NCBI GenBank assembly: GCA_041618535.1
Contig: JBFKFP010000063.1
Location: 1-14,675 of the forward strand
Reading direction: 5' to 3'
Length of the DNA stretch: 14,675 bases
Source: SHLJ01 sp041618535
GTDB taxonomy: Bacteria > Bacteroidota > Bacteroidia > Flavobacteriales > Flavobacteriaceae
Below the pieces are notes generated by a model. That model saw only the letters and a list, made by a program, of their open reading frames with translations. It ran no database searches and was not told where the DNA came from. How positions within the stretch are numbered: position 1 is the first letter of the stretch; every line of letters starts with the position of its first letter. Shown here piece after piece: positions 1 through 6,937 of the stretch. Position numbers and translations under genes: made by a program.

Positions 1-40
1 CATCGAATGCCACCGTTCCCACAATCAGTAATTTCCCCAT
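1..40 (-). CDS. PfkB-family carbohydrate kinase, N-terminal fragment (cut by window edge)
   Basis: Reading the minus strand from the ATG at 40-38 gives MGKLLIVGTVAFD before the window ends. That is the first beta strand and the start of the nucleoside/sugar-binding region of PfkB/ribokinase-type kinases as I remember them from Flavobacteriaceae. These enzymes phosphorylate a sugar or nucleoside with ATP in the cytoplasm; the substrate cannot be told from 13 residues. An ATG seven bases upstream is in another frame and hits a different peptide, so 40 is the best start. The gene lies 80 bases downstream of rnhA on the same strand and seems to have its own promoter in that gap. The call rests on a very short stretch and is tentative. 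Confidence 0.55.
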   Translation of the reverse strand, partial: MGKLLIVGTVAFD

Positions 41-62
41 TTATCATTATATGAATTCGTTG

Positions 63-70
63 CAAACTTA
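63..70 (-). promoter_or_regulatory. Candidate Bacteroidetes -7 promoter element for the PfkB-like gene
   Basis: On the minus strand this reads TAAGTTTG, a full match to the Bacteroidetes -7 consensus TAnnTTTG. It sits 22 bases upstream of the start codon of the kinase fragment. No clear -33 TTTG lies at the usual spacing. The rest of the rnhA-kinase gap (71-120) is A-rich with no other recognisable signal. Confidence 0.45.
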
Positions 71-120
71 CGTAAAAAAAACTCGGTAAAAAAGACAGGA
101 GCAAGGCTTGATAATAGCTT

Positions 121-759
121 CTATTTCCTGCCGAAATCAGCTGGAATTTCACCCCAGGCCTCGGTTTCCCATTTTACAATTACAGTAGTGTATACATTTT
201 TGGCCAACCAGTTTTCAGCACGTGTAACAAGCGTGAAGAGTTCAGCGTTTTTCTCATTGGCCTGCAGCTTTGTATTGCATTTTTTCTTTTTAACCCAGCC
301 CATTGCCGTCTTCGAGTCGGTATATATCAGTTTGTTGCTGCCCCTTTTCTTCAACCAGGCCAATCCATGCACTATGGCCAGAAACTCTCCTATATTATTG
401 GTGCCATCCTCGAAGGGCCCCTGTCTGAAAATCTGCTTTCTTGTCTGAAGATCAACTCCTCTGTACTCCAGTTTTCCCGGGTTTCCGCTTACAGCCGCAT
501 CAACGGTAATGGCATTCGGATTCGGTTTACCTATGCGCTTCAGTTGCTCGGCTGTCAGGGTCCGTTTCTTTTTTCCTTTTTTCAGAAAGTCGTAGTATTT
601 TCCCTTAAACGCCTTTTCGGCTTCTGCCTGAGATTCAAAGGAGATGTACTGAGGTCCTTTAAATTTTTTTATTTGTTCCTGGCATTCTGACCATGTTTTA
701 TAGATTCCCGGTTTATGACCTTTCCAGACTACGTAGTATTTCTTCTTTTTATCAGCCAT
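121..759 (-). CDS. rnhA: Ribonuclease HI with N-terminal hybrid-binding (viroplasmin) domain
   Basis: This cytoplasmic endonuclease cuts the RNA strand of RNA-DNA hybrids, for example R-loops and primer remnants. Residues about 7-51 form the caulimovirus-viroplasmin/RNase H1 N-terminal domain (YYVVWKGHKPGIY, then the FKG and SFESQAEAEKAF pieces), which binds hybrids. A lysine-rich linker (about 60-80) follows, then the RNase H fold. The four acidic catalytic residues are visible as D87 (TVDAAVSGNPG), E125 (NIGEFLAIVHGL), D148 (YTDSKTAM) and D208 (EIPADFGRK). At 212 residues it has the usual length for the two-domain Bacteroidetes form. Its start codon overlaps the 3' end of purN by 8 bases, so the two are probably co-transcribed and translationally coupled, with purN first. 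Confidence 0.93.
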   Translation of the reverse strand: MADKKKKYYVVWKGHKPGIYKTWSECQEQIKKFKGPQYISFESQAEAEKAFKGKYYDFLKKGKKKRTLTAEQLKRIGKPNPNAITVDAAVSGNPGKLEYRGVDLQTRKQIFRQGPFEDGTNNIGEFLAIVHGLAWLKKRGSNKLIYTDSKTAMGWVKKKKCNTKLQANEKNAELFTLVTRAENWLAKNVYTTVIVKWETEAWGEIPADFGRK

Positions 760-1327
760 TATTGCGCAACAAAAGAGTTTCTACCACCTGTGGGAAATGA
801 ATCATTTCGAGCTCATGAATTTTTTCAACCAGGGTTTCGGGAGTATCTGAAGGATCTATCTCACATTTGGCCTGGAAGATCAGTGCACCTTCGTCATAAT
901 GTTCATTAACATAATGGATACTGATTCCTGATTCCGTTTCACCATTCTCTATTACGGCCCGATGCACGTGCATGCCATACATGCCTTTCCCGCCATAATT
1001 AGGAAGCAATGCGGGGTGCACATTTATGATTTTATCGGGGAATTCTGAAATGATATTCTCCGGTATCTTCCAGAGAAATCCGGCCAGGACTATGAGATCA
1101 GGTTTTTTCGATTTTAATATCTCAAGGACATCATCAGTATGAAAAAACGCGCTGCGATTGAAGCAAATACAGCTCACTTTCAGCCTGTTACAACGATCGA
1201 TAACTTTGGCACGGGGATTGTTTGTCAGAACCTGAATCACGCTCGCGTTTGAATTGTCATGAAAAAACCTGATTAAATTTTCAGCATTAGATCCCGAACC
1301 GGACGCAAAAATTACAATTCGTTTCAT
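752..1327 (-). CDS. purN: Phosphoribosylglycinamide formyltransferase (GAR transformylase)
   Basis: PurN transfers the formyl group of 10-formyltetrahydrofolate to GAR, the third step of de novo purine synthesis, in the cytoplasm. The N-terminal phosphate-binding loop (IFASGSGSNAENLI) and the signature block INVHPALLP are present. In numbering from the ATG, catalytic residues are N102, H104, H138 and D145 (HYVNEHYDEGAL), matching N106/H108/H137/D144 of the E. coli enzyme in order and spacing. The start is placed at the ATG at 1327-1325. A TTG two codons further upstream keeps the frame but would add only two residues, and the ATG gives the usual MKRIVIFASG beginning. At 191 residues the length is slightly under the E. 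coli protein. It overlaps rnhA by 8 bases and diverges from acpP. Confidence 0.95.
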   Translation of the reverse strand: MKRIVIFASGSGSNAENLIRFFHDNSNASVIQVLTNNPRAKVIDRCNRLKVSCICFNRSAFFHTDDVLEILKSKKPDLIVLAGFLWKIPENIISEFPDKIINVHPALLPNYGGKGMYGMHVHRAVIENGETESGISIHYVNEHYDEGALIFQAKCEIDPSDTPETLVEKIHELEMIHFPQVVETLLLRNNG

Positions 1328-1333
1328 AGACAA

Positions 1334-1509
1334 AAACAGCCTTGGCGTAGTTCAGACAAAAGAAAGAATAATTATTAAGAATTAGAAGCAATTGGGAAAT
1401 TCTTCAATTTAAAATGACTAAATTAGGATCACATTTTTGCTCTTCCGGCCTGTTTTAAAAGAAACTTTTTTATTTTTGCGATCTAATTAAAACCTAAAAT
1501 TTAAACATT
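1334..1509. other. Divergent purN / acpP intergenic region
   Basis: This AT-rich spacer separates two divergent genes and should hold promoters for both. On the plus strand the acpP -7 element is described separately. On the minus strand, 1364-1357 reads TTCTTTTG, one mismatch from TAnnTTTG and about 30 bases before the purN ATG, so it is a weak candidate for purN. I see no hairpin, riboswitch or small ORF. No PurR-like operator could be recognised. Confidence 0.4.
1471..1478 (+). promoter_or_regulatory. Candidate -7 promoter element for acpP-fabF
   Basis: TATTTTTG is a full match to the Bacteroidetes -7 consensus TAnnTTTG. The acpP ATG lies 31 bases downstream, after an A/T-rich leader (taaaacctaaaatttaaac) with no Shine-Dalgarno, as expected for strongly translated Bacteroidetes genes. 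No clean -33 TTTG is seen at 17-23 bases upstream. Confidence 0.5.
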
Positions 1510-1746
1510 ATGTCAGACATTGCATCACGCGTCAAAGCGATAATTGTAGACAAACTTGGTGTTGATGAGAATGAAGTTGTTAGCGAAGCGAGTTTCACTA
1601 ACGACTTGGGAGCGGATTCATTGGATACCGTTGAGTTGATCATGGAATTTGAAAAGGAATTTGATATCCAGATTCCTGATGATCAAGCAGAAAATATCGC
1701 TACTGTTGGACAGGCGATTTCATACATCGAGGACGCTAAAAAATAG
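1510..1746 (+). CDS. acpP: Acyl carrier protein
   Basis: ACP carries growing acyl chains on a phosphopantetheine arm during type II fatty-acid synthesis. The 78-residue, strongly acidic protein has the four-helix ACP pattern and the prosthetic-group site [10 protein letters not shown], with Ser37 as the attachment serine. The conserved acidic recognition helix II ([20 protein letters not shown]) follows. The length is exactly that of typical bacterial ACPs. fabF begins 11 bases after its stop codon, so both come from one transcript, which fits the usual acpP-fabF pairing. Transcription most likely starts at the TATTTTTG element upstream. Confidence 0.97.
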   Translation: MSDIASRVKAIIVDKLGVDENEVVSEASFTNDLGADSLDTVELIMEFEKEFDIQIPDDQAENIATVGQAISYIEDAKK

Positions 1747-1757
1747 TCTAAGATCAT

Positions 1758-3008
1758 ATGCATTTGAGGCGAGTTGTAGTTACCGGAATAGGAGCGCTTA
1801 CGCCGATTGGCAATTCCAAAGATGAGTATTGGGATGGCTTGGTTAATGGCAGAAGCGGGGCTGCGCCTATAACTTATTTCGATACGGAAAAGTTTAAAAC
1901 CAAATTCGCCTGCGAACTAAAGGGGTTTAATGCAACCGATCATCTTGATCGGAAGGAAGCCCGAAAAATGGACAAGTTCGCACAATATGCCATGGTTGCC
2001 TCCGATGAGGCCATTGCAGATTCCAAACTAGACCTCAATAGCCTTGACAATTACAGGGTCGGGGTTATTTGGGGAGCTGGAATAGGCGGATTGGAAACCT
2101 TCCAGGACGAAGTTCTGAACTTCGGCAGCGGGGATGGAACTCCAAGGTTCAATCCCTTCTTTATCCCTAAAATGATCGCGGATATAGCACCAGGAAATAT
2201 TTCCATAAAGCACGGCTTTATGGGACCGAATTATACCACGGTTTCGGCCTGTGCCTCCTCTGCGAACGCCTTGATAGATTCACTGAACCTAATTCGATTA
2301 GGTCATTGTGACGTTATCGTTACCGGAGGAAGTGAAGCTGCGGTAACCAAAGCCGGGATGGGAGGATTTAATGCCATGCATGCCCTTTCAACAAGAAATG
2401 AAAGCCCTGAAACGGCGTCCAGGCCTTTTGATGCCACCCGTGACGGATTTGTTCTTGGTGAAGGCGCAGGAGCTCTTATCCTTGAGGATTATGATCACGC
2501 GATTGCCCGAGGTGCGAAGATATATGCCGAGGTGGTTGGAGGAGGATTATCCTCAGACGCTTATCATATGACTGCACCTCATCCTGACGGATTAGGGGTG
2601 GTTGCAGTGATGAAGAATTGCCTTGAAAATGCTGGCTTGTCACCGGAATCGGTTGACGCTATCAATACACATGGTACTTCTACACCACTTGGCGACGTGG
2701 CTGAACTTAAAGCGATTTCCGAGGTTTTCGGAGATCATGCTGAATCGATTAACATCAACTCTACCAAATCCATGACTGGTCACCTGTTAGGTGCAGCTGG
2801 AGCTATTGAGGCGATTGCTTCCATCTTATCGATGGAACATGGCATAGTTCCACCCACCATCAATCATACAACGGTTGATGAGAACATTGATCCCGGGTTA
2901 AACCTTACACTGAACAAGGCTCAGAAACGGGATGTAAATGTGGCCATGAGCAATACATTCGGATTTGGAGGCCATAACGCCTGCGTGTTATTCAAAAAAT
3001 TAGATTGA
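1758..3008 (+). CDS. fabF: Beta-ketoacyl-ACP synthase II
   Basis: KAS II condenses malonyl-ACP with acyl-ACP to elongate fatty acids in the cytoplasm and works directly on the product of the upstream gene. The thiolase-fold enzyme has its nucleophile C165 in TVSACASSAN, and its decarboxylation histidines H305 (AINTHGTSTPLGD) and H342 (KSMTGHLLGAAGA). The structural glycine-rich tail SNTFGFGGHN lies near residue 400. At 416 residues it is full length with no interruption. rnc starts 8 bases after its stop codon. A terminator-like hairpin begins 32 bases after the stop, so many transcripts from the acpP promoter may end just after this gene. Confidence 0.97.
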   Translation: MHLRRVVVTGIGALTPIGNSKDEYWDGLVNGRSGAAPITYFDTEKFKTKFACELKGFNATDHLDRKEARKMDKFAQYAMVASDEAIADSKLDLNSLDNYRVGVIWGAGIGGLETFQDEVLNFGSGDGTPRFNPFFIPKMIADIAPGNISIKHGFMGPNYTTVSACASSANALIDSLNLIRLGHCDVIVTGGSEAAVTKAGMGGFNAMHALSTRNESPETASRPFDATRDGFVLGEGAGALILEDYDHAIARGAKIYAEVVGGGLSSDAYHMTAPHPDGLGVVAVMKNCLENAGLSPESVDAINTHGTSTPLGDVAELKAISEVFGDHAESININSTKSMTGHLLGAAGAIEAIASILSMEHGIVPPTINHTTVDENIDPGLNLTLNKAQKRDVNVAMSNTFGFGGHNACVLFKKLD

Positions 3009-3016
3009 TTTTCTGA

Positions 3017-3757
3017 ATGTCATTCATGAGTAACATATTTAATTCCCGTCCGGCTTCAGACGGGAATTTTTTTAGGCACCTTCATTCTACATTGGGGTTT
3101 AAGCCCAAAAATCTGAAGATCTATAAAGTAGCGTTCACACATCGCTCCATGAATAAAAAAGATGCTTCAGGAAATCCTGTTAACTACGAGCGATTGGAAT
3201 TTCTGGGTGATGCCATGTTAAGTGCAATTATCGCTACTCACCTGTATAACGAGGTTCCACAGGGTGATGAAGGTTATTTAACCAAAATGCGATCCAAGAT
3301 CGTTAGCCGTGAACACCTCAATGAGCTGGGAAAAGAATTAAAGCTGATAGACTTTGTTGAGAGCAAGATCCCGAAAGATAACTTCAGCGATAATATTTAT
3401 GGAAACCTTTTTGAAGCTGTGGTTGGAGCTATTTATCTGGACAGGGGCTACCCCCAATGTGAGAAATTCATATTCGATAAGGTGATTATCCCCCATGTGG
3501 ATATAGAAAAGCTTGAAGGCAAGGTTATAAGTTATAAAAGCCTGCTCATTGAATGGTGTCAGAAGGAAAAAAGAAGCTTTGACTATGAGGTATATGAAGA
3601 TACCGGGAATGATGACATGAGACATTTTTCAGTCAGACTGTCCATAAATGATAAGGTAATTGCAAAAGCCCGTGCCACCTCCAAGAAAAAGGCAGAAGAA
3701 AAGGCCTCCAAACGAGCATTTTTTGCCTATCAAAGTCAGATATCACGAGCCTTTTAA
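3017..3757 (+). CDS. rnc: Ribonuclease III
   Basis: RNase III cleaves double-stranded RNA during rRNA processing and mRNA decay. The nuclease domain (about 15-160) carries the signature NYERLEFLGDAML with acidic residues E58, E61 and D65, and E133 in YGNLFEAVVGAIYLD. The C-terminal double-stranded-RNA-binding domain (about 172-238) ends in the basic ATSKKKAEEKASKRAF helix. The residue aligned with E. coli D114 is N130 here (GNLFEA rather than ADTVEA). I recall this as a common Bacteroidetes variant, but cannot check it. The start could be the ATG at 3017 or that at 3026. Both lie before an embedded terminator-like hairpin that encodes residues 9-18 (NSRPASDGNF). I keep 3017 because of its 8-base spacing from fabF. 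Confidence 0.95.
   Translation: MSFMSNIFNSRPASDGNFFRHLHSTLGFKPKNLKIYKVAFTHRSMNKKDASGNPVNYERLEFLGDAMLSAIIATHLYNEVPQGDEGYLTKMRSKIVSREHLNELGKELKLIDFVESKIPKDNFSDNIYGNLFEAVVGAIYLDRGYPQCEKFIFDKVIIPHVDIEKLEGKVISYKSLLIEWCQKEKRSFDYEVYEDTGNDDMRHFSVRLSINDKVIAKARATSKKKAEEKASKRAFFAYQSQISRAF
3041..3073 (+). terminator. Intrinsic-terminator-like hairpin inside the 5' end of rnc
   Basis: AATTCCCGTC (3041-3050) and GACGGGAATT (3059-3068) are perfect reverse complements, giving a 10-bp stem with an 8-base loop. The right arm runs into seven consecutive T (3067-3073). This is the usual form of an intrinsic terminator and it lies 32 bases after the fabF stop, where an acpP-fabF terminator would be expected. However, it is also in-frame coding sequence for rnc codons 9-19. 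A ribosome moving through these codons would prevent the stem from forming, so it could act as an attenuator. Function is inferred; the pairing is seen directly. Confidence 0.6.
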
Positions 3758-3877
3758 GGCGTTTTCACCAGGCATATTTTCAAGAAGCGCCTAATTGGAT
3801 TCGGAATAAAAGAATGGAGGCGCCCCCACTGAATTTATCACCTAATATGCTATATTTACGGCGACTAATCAATTACA
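3758..3877 (+). other. rnc / IPExxxVDY-gene intergenic region with competing short pairings
   Basis: The segment CGCCT at 3788-3792 can pair with AGGCG at 3757-3761 or, as GCGCCT (3787-3792), with AGGCGC at 3818-3823. The stems are only 5 and 6 bp with loops of about 25 bases, and neither is followed by a T tract, so I do not call a terminator. A -7-like element (TATATTTA) lies at 3851-3858. No small ORF is convincing. Confidence 0.3.
3851..3858 (+). promoter_or_regulatory. Candidate -7 promoter element for the IPExxxVDY gene and pyk
   Basis: TATATTTA matches TAnnTTTG except for the last base and is 19 bases upstream of the ATG at 3878. It would allow the small gene and pyk to be transcribed independently of acpP-fabF-rnc. 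No convincing -33 element is seen, so this is a weak call. Confidence 0.33.
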
Positions 3878-4360
3878 ATGGCAACGCACAAACTGTTTGT
3901 TGACGATTTTGATGATGCATCTTATCTCCTGTTTGCCATACATTGCAGACTCGAAGATTATCGCCTTGTCTATTATCTGAACAAAGTTCTGGATCTTCAG
4001 ATGAGACGTTGCTCCTACGATGTTGACTTTGAATACCTGAAGGCCTCGTTTCCATTGTACGAATGGGAGAATGTACAGCATGATGTAAAATGGACTCTGG
4101 TAGGAAACATCTGCAAAAAAGAAGAGGATGGTATTTTCAGTTCGGGAACTCTGTTTAACACAACGATCAAGAATATAAAGACCTTTCAGCTTATCCCGGA
4201 AATGCAGCAGGTCGATTATTTTCTGAAAGTTGAGAATGACCATCATCCTATTCAGCAAAGGTTAATTCTTGATAAAATCAATTCAATCCCCCAGGTTGCC
4301 GCAGCTTACGAAGTTGATGCATGCGATTTGAAATCACGGGAAAATTTAATTTTTAGCTAA
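3878..4360 (+). CDS. IPExxxVDY family protein, function unknown
   Basis: This 160-residue soluble protein contains the family-defining motif at residues 106-114 (IPEMQQVDY), so it belongs to the IPExxxVDY proteins named in Bacteroidetes annotations. No catalytic motif, signal peptide or membrane segment is visible. The N-terminal half is rich in Asp and aromatic residues (DDFDDASYLLFA, then YRLVYYLNKVL), and the C-terminal tail shows no special composition. Its stop codon shares one base with the pyk start (TAATG), the arrangement expected for translational coupling, so it is made in step with pyruvate kinase. A role linked to pyruvate kinase or to RNase III upstream is possible from position alone, but nothing in the sequence assigns a function. 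Confidence 0.85.
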   Translation: MATHKLFVDDFDDASYLLFAIHCRLEDYRLVYYLNKVLDLQMRRCSYDVDFEYLKASFPLYEWENVQHDVKWTLVGNICKKEEDGIFSSGTLFNTTIKNIKTFQLIPEMQQVDYFLKVENDHHPIQQRLILDKINSIPQVAAAYEVDACDLKSRENLIFS

Positions 4361-5805
4361 TGCCAACTAAAAGAAAGAAAACAAAAATTGTTGCCACTTT
4401 AGGACCTTCCACAAATGATAAGGAAACCCTGAAAGCCATGCTTGACATGGGGGTTGATGTTTTTCGAATCAATTTTTCTCATGCAGAATATAAAGATGTC
4501 GAAAGACGAATTAAGATGATAAGGGAGTTGAATGAGGAACATGGTTTTAATACTGCTATCCTGGCAGACCTTCAGGGCCCTAAGCTTCGAGTAGGGGTGA
4601 TGGCCGAGGAAATTGTGGTAGATAAGGACGATGAGATCTATTTTGAGACCGGTAAACCGTTTAAGGGAAATAAGAGTCGTATTTACATGAATTACGACAA
4701 ATTTCCGGCGGATGTTAATGCAGGGGAACGAATACTTCTGGATGACGGCAAATTGATCTTTGAAGTTGTGGAAACCGATAAGAAATCTAAAGTTTTAGCA
4801 AAGGTTATACAGGGCGGCCCTTTACGTTCAAAAAAAGGAGTCAATCTGCCCAATACAAATATTTCACAACCAGCGCTTACTGAAAAAGATACCAAGGATG
4901 CCTTGTTCGCCATAAAACAGAATGTTGACTGGATGGCCCTTTCGTTTGTGCGTCATGCTGAAGATCTGATGCAACTTGAGGAAATCATCAGGGAGCATTC
5001 AGACTATAAGATTCCTATAATCGCAAAAATTGAAAAACCGGAAGCGGTAACCAATATCGATAAGATCGTGGCATATTGCGACGGACTTATGGTTGCTCGG
5101 GGTGACCTTGGAGTAGAGATCCCGGCTCAGGAAGTGCCCCTTATTCAAAAACAATTGGTCTTGCGTGCGAAACAGGCCAGGATACCGGTCATTATTGCCA
5201 CCCAGATGATGGAATCAATGATCTCCAGCCTTACACCTACAAGAGCAGAGGTGAATGATGTAGCAAACTCTGTAATGGACGGCGCTGATGCGGTAATGTT
5301 GTCTGGAGAAACCTCAGTTGGTAACTACCCGGTTCAGGTTATCCAGAAAATGTCAGACATTATAATGAGTGTTGAAGACTCCCACTTTATCAATGTGCCG
5401 CAGTCGCCACCGCATATCAGAACAAAACGCTATATCACAAAATCAATATGCTATCATGCGGCTAACATGGCCAATGAGATCAATGCTAAGGCCATTTCAA
5501 CACTTACCAATTCGGGGTATACCGCCTTTCAGATTTCGGCCTGGAGACCAGATGCACATATTCTTGTTTTTACTTCAAATAAAAGAATATTAACACAGTT
5601 GAATCTGCTGTGGGGAGTTAAGGCTTTCTTCTACGATAGATTTGTCAGCACAGATGAAACCATAGAGGATGTCAATGCCATAGCTTGTAAAAAAGGATAT
5701 CTGGATATTGGGGATATGCTCGTTAGCCTTGCTGCAATGCCAATTCAGGAAAAGGGAATGGTAAATACCCTAAGGGTAACCGAAATCACAACCTGCACCT
5801 TTTAG
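4360..5805 (+). CDS. pyk: Pyruvate kinase
   Basis: Pyruvate kinase converts phosphoenolpyruvate and ADP to pyruvate and ATP, the last step of glycolysis. The TIM-barrel A domain has the substrate residues R36 and N38 (FRINFSH) and the active-site block PIIAKIEKPEAV, with catalytic K223 and metal ligand E225. D249 in VARGDLGVEIP is the second metal ligand. The small B domain lies at about 75-170, and the C-terminal regulatory domain at about 355-481. At 481 residues it is full length. It is coupled to the upstream small gene by a TAATG junction. Its stop codon overlaps the end of dinB, on the opposite strand, by 4 bases. No intrinsic terminator lies between them. Confidence 0.97.
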   Translation: MPTKRKKTKIVATLGPSTNDKETLKAMLDMGVDVFRINFSHAEYKDVERRIKMIRELNEEHGFNTAILADLQGPKLRVGVMAEEIVVDKDDEIYFETGKPFKGNKSRIYMNYDKFPADVNAGERILLDDGKLIFEVVETDKKSKVLAKVIQGGPLRSKKGVNLPNTNISQPALTEKDTKDALFAIKQNVDWMALSFVRHAEDLMQLEEIIREHSDYKIPIIAKIEKPEAVTNIDKIVAYCDGLMVARGDLGVEIPAQEVPLIQKQLVLRAKQARIPVIIATQMMESMISSLTPTRAEVNDVANSVMDGADAVMLSGETSVGNYPVQVIQKMSDIIMSVEDSHFINVPQSPPHIRTKRYITKSICYHAANMANEINAKAISTLTNSGYTAFQISAWRPDAHILVFTSNKRILTQLNLLWGVKAFFYDRFVSTDETIEDVNAIACKKGYLDIGDMLVSLAAMPIQEKGMVNTLRVTEITTCTF

Positions 5806-6905
5806 AAGTCGAATTTTAACTGGACACTAATATCAGTTTTTTCATCTTCCTTGTTTTCTTCTGAAGAATTATCGAGGTTTGAAATTGAAATTCCGAGCAG
5901 CCTCACTGAGTCCTTTGGTTTTTCTTTTTGCAGCAACTCCCTGATCTCCCTGATTATCGTTGTCTTGCTGTCTGTGTATCCATCAGTGGTTTTACTTCTC
6001 GTTTGAAGCGAGAAGTCGCTGTATTTGATCTTCAGAGTGATGGTTTTACCCTTAACATTATTGTTTTTAAGTCGTTTTACGACCTCATCTGCAATCTGGT
6101 CAAGCTTATCCATCATAAAGACCTCACTGGACAGGTTAGTCTCGAATGTTCGCTCAGCTGCTAACGATTTCCTTATTCTGTCCGGTTGAACCGGGCTGTT
6201 ATGAATACCTCTTACCGCATCGTAATAGTAACGCCCCGATTTCCCGAATTGAGATTCCAGGAAGGCCACCGATTTTGATTTTAGATCCATTCCGGTAAAT
6301 ATCCCAAGGGCGTACATCTGCCTTGCGGTTATTTTCCCGACACCGTAGAACTTGCGAATATCGAGTTCCTCTAAAAATGAAAGGACTTCCTCTGGCGGAA
6401 CAGTCTTTTGTCCGTTTGGTTTATTTATGTCACTGGCTATCTTGGCGATAAATTTGTTGATTGAAATTCCGGCAGAAGCCGTTAGTCCGACCTCCTCAAA
6501 AATCCGTTGCCTGATTTGCCGGGCGATAAGGGTTGCACTATGGAAACCGATTTTATTCTCAGTTACATCAAGGTAGGCCTCATCAAGTGATAAAGGTTCT
6601 ATAAGTTCCGTGTAATCATGGAATATGGAATGAACTTTCCTGGAAATTTCCTTGTATCGTTTGAACCTCGGAGGAACAAAGATCACCTCGGGGCAATTTC
6701 GCCGAGCCATCACGCCTGTCATGGCACTCCGCACACCGAACCGCCTGGCTTCATAGCTGGCGGCACTCACAACCCCGCGATTTCCACCGCCTCCAACTGC
6801 AACAGGCAGACCTCTGAGTTCGGGATTGTCAAGCTGTTCAACTGAGGCATAAAATGCATCCATATCCACATGAATGATTTTACGAATTGGTAATTCCTTG
6901 GCCAT
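5802..6905 (-). CDS. dinB: DNA polymerase IV (Y-family translesion polymerase)
   Basis: Pol IV copies past damaged bases and is error-prone. Catalytic acidic residues are visible as D14 in HVDMDAFYASVEQ and D108/E109 in SLDEAYLDV, with the steric-gate aromatic at F18. The palm and finger blocks SAGISINKFIAKIASD (about 145-160) and the helix-hairpin-helix thumb FYGVGKITARQMYALGI (186-202) follow in order. The little-finger domain covers about 240-345. The protein ends in QLKFDF, which resembles the QLxLF-type beta-clamp-binding peptide at the same place in other DinB proteins. At 367 residues it is of normal length. It is convergent with pyk (4-base overlap) and divergent from the CYTH gene. 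No LexA-like box could be recognised upstream. Confidence 0.95.
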   Translation of the reverse strand: MAKELPIRKIIHVDMDAFYASVEQLDNPELRGLPVAVGGGGNRGVVSAASYEARRFGVRSAMTGVMARRNCPEVIFVPPRFKRYKEISRKVHSIFHDYTELIEPLSLDEAYLDVTENKIGFHSATLIARQIRQRIFEEVGLTASAGISINKFIAKIASDINKPNGQKTVPPEEVLSFLEELDIRKFYGVGKITARQMYALGIFTGMDLKSKSVAFLESQFGKSGRYYYDAVRGIHNSPVQPDRIRKSLAAERTFETNLSSEVFMMDKLDQIADEVVKRLKNNNVKGKTITLKIKYSDFSLQTRSKTTDGYTDSKTTIIREIRELLQKEKPKDSVRLLGISISNLDNSSEENKEDEKTDISVQLKFDF

Positions 6906-6937
6906 CCTGTAAATTTATGACATCTTTAATTATTCTT
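6906..6937. promoter_or_regulatory. Short divergent dinB / CYTH-gene promoter region
   Basis: Only 32 bases separate the two start codons. The palindrome TAAATTTA at 6910-6917 resembles the -7 element TAnnTTTG on both strands. On the plus strand it would leave a leader of about 14 bases before the CYTH ATG. On the minus strand it is so close to the dinB ATG that the mRNA would be nearly leaderless. Promoters may instead lie inside the opposite gene. Confidence 0.3.

Noticed and set aside
188..690. Two overlapping plus-strand open frames (86 and 107 codons) inside the RNase HI gene
   Set aside because: They lie antisense to rnhA, whose domains and four catalytic residues are all in place. Their products show no motif or sensible composition.
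3869..4258. 129-codon minus-strand frame opposite the IPExxxVDY gene
   Set aside because: The plus-strand frame carries the family motif and is coupled to pyk. The antisense product has no recognisable feature.
1510..5805. The acpP-fabF-rnc grouping as a novel system
   Set aside because: Fatty-acid synthesis genes next to rnc are a known arrangement in many bacteria. Only the embedded hairpin at the junction is unusual.
6887..6937. Upstream start for the CYTH gene giving 17 extra residues
   Set aside because: It would overlap dinB and push the ExExK motif away from the N terminus, where the family has it. The ATG at 6938 fits better.
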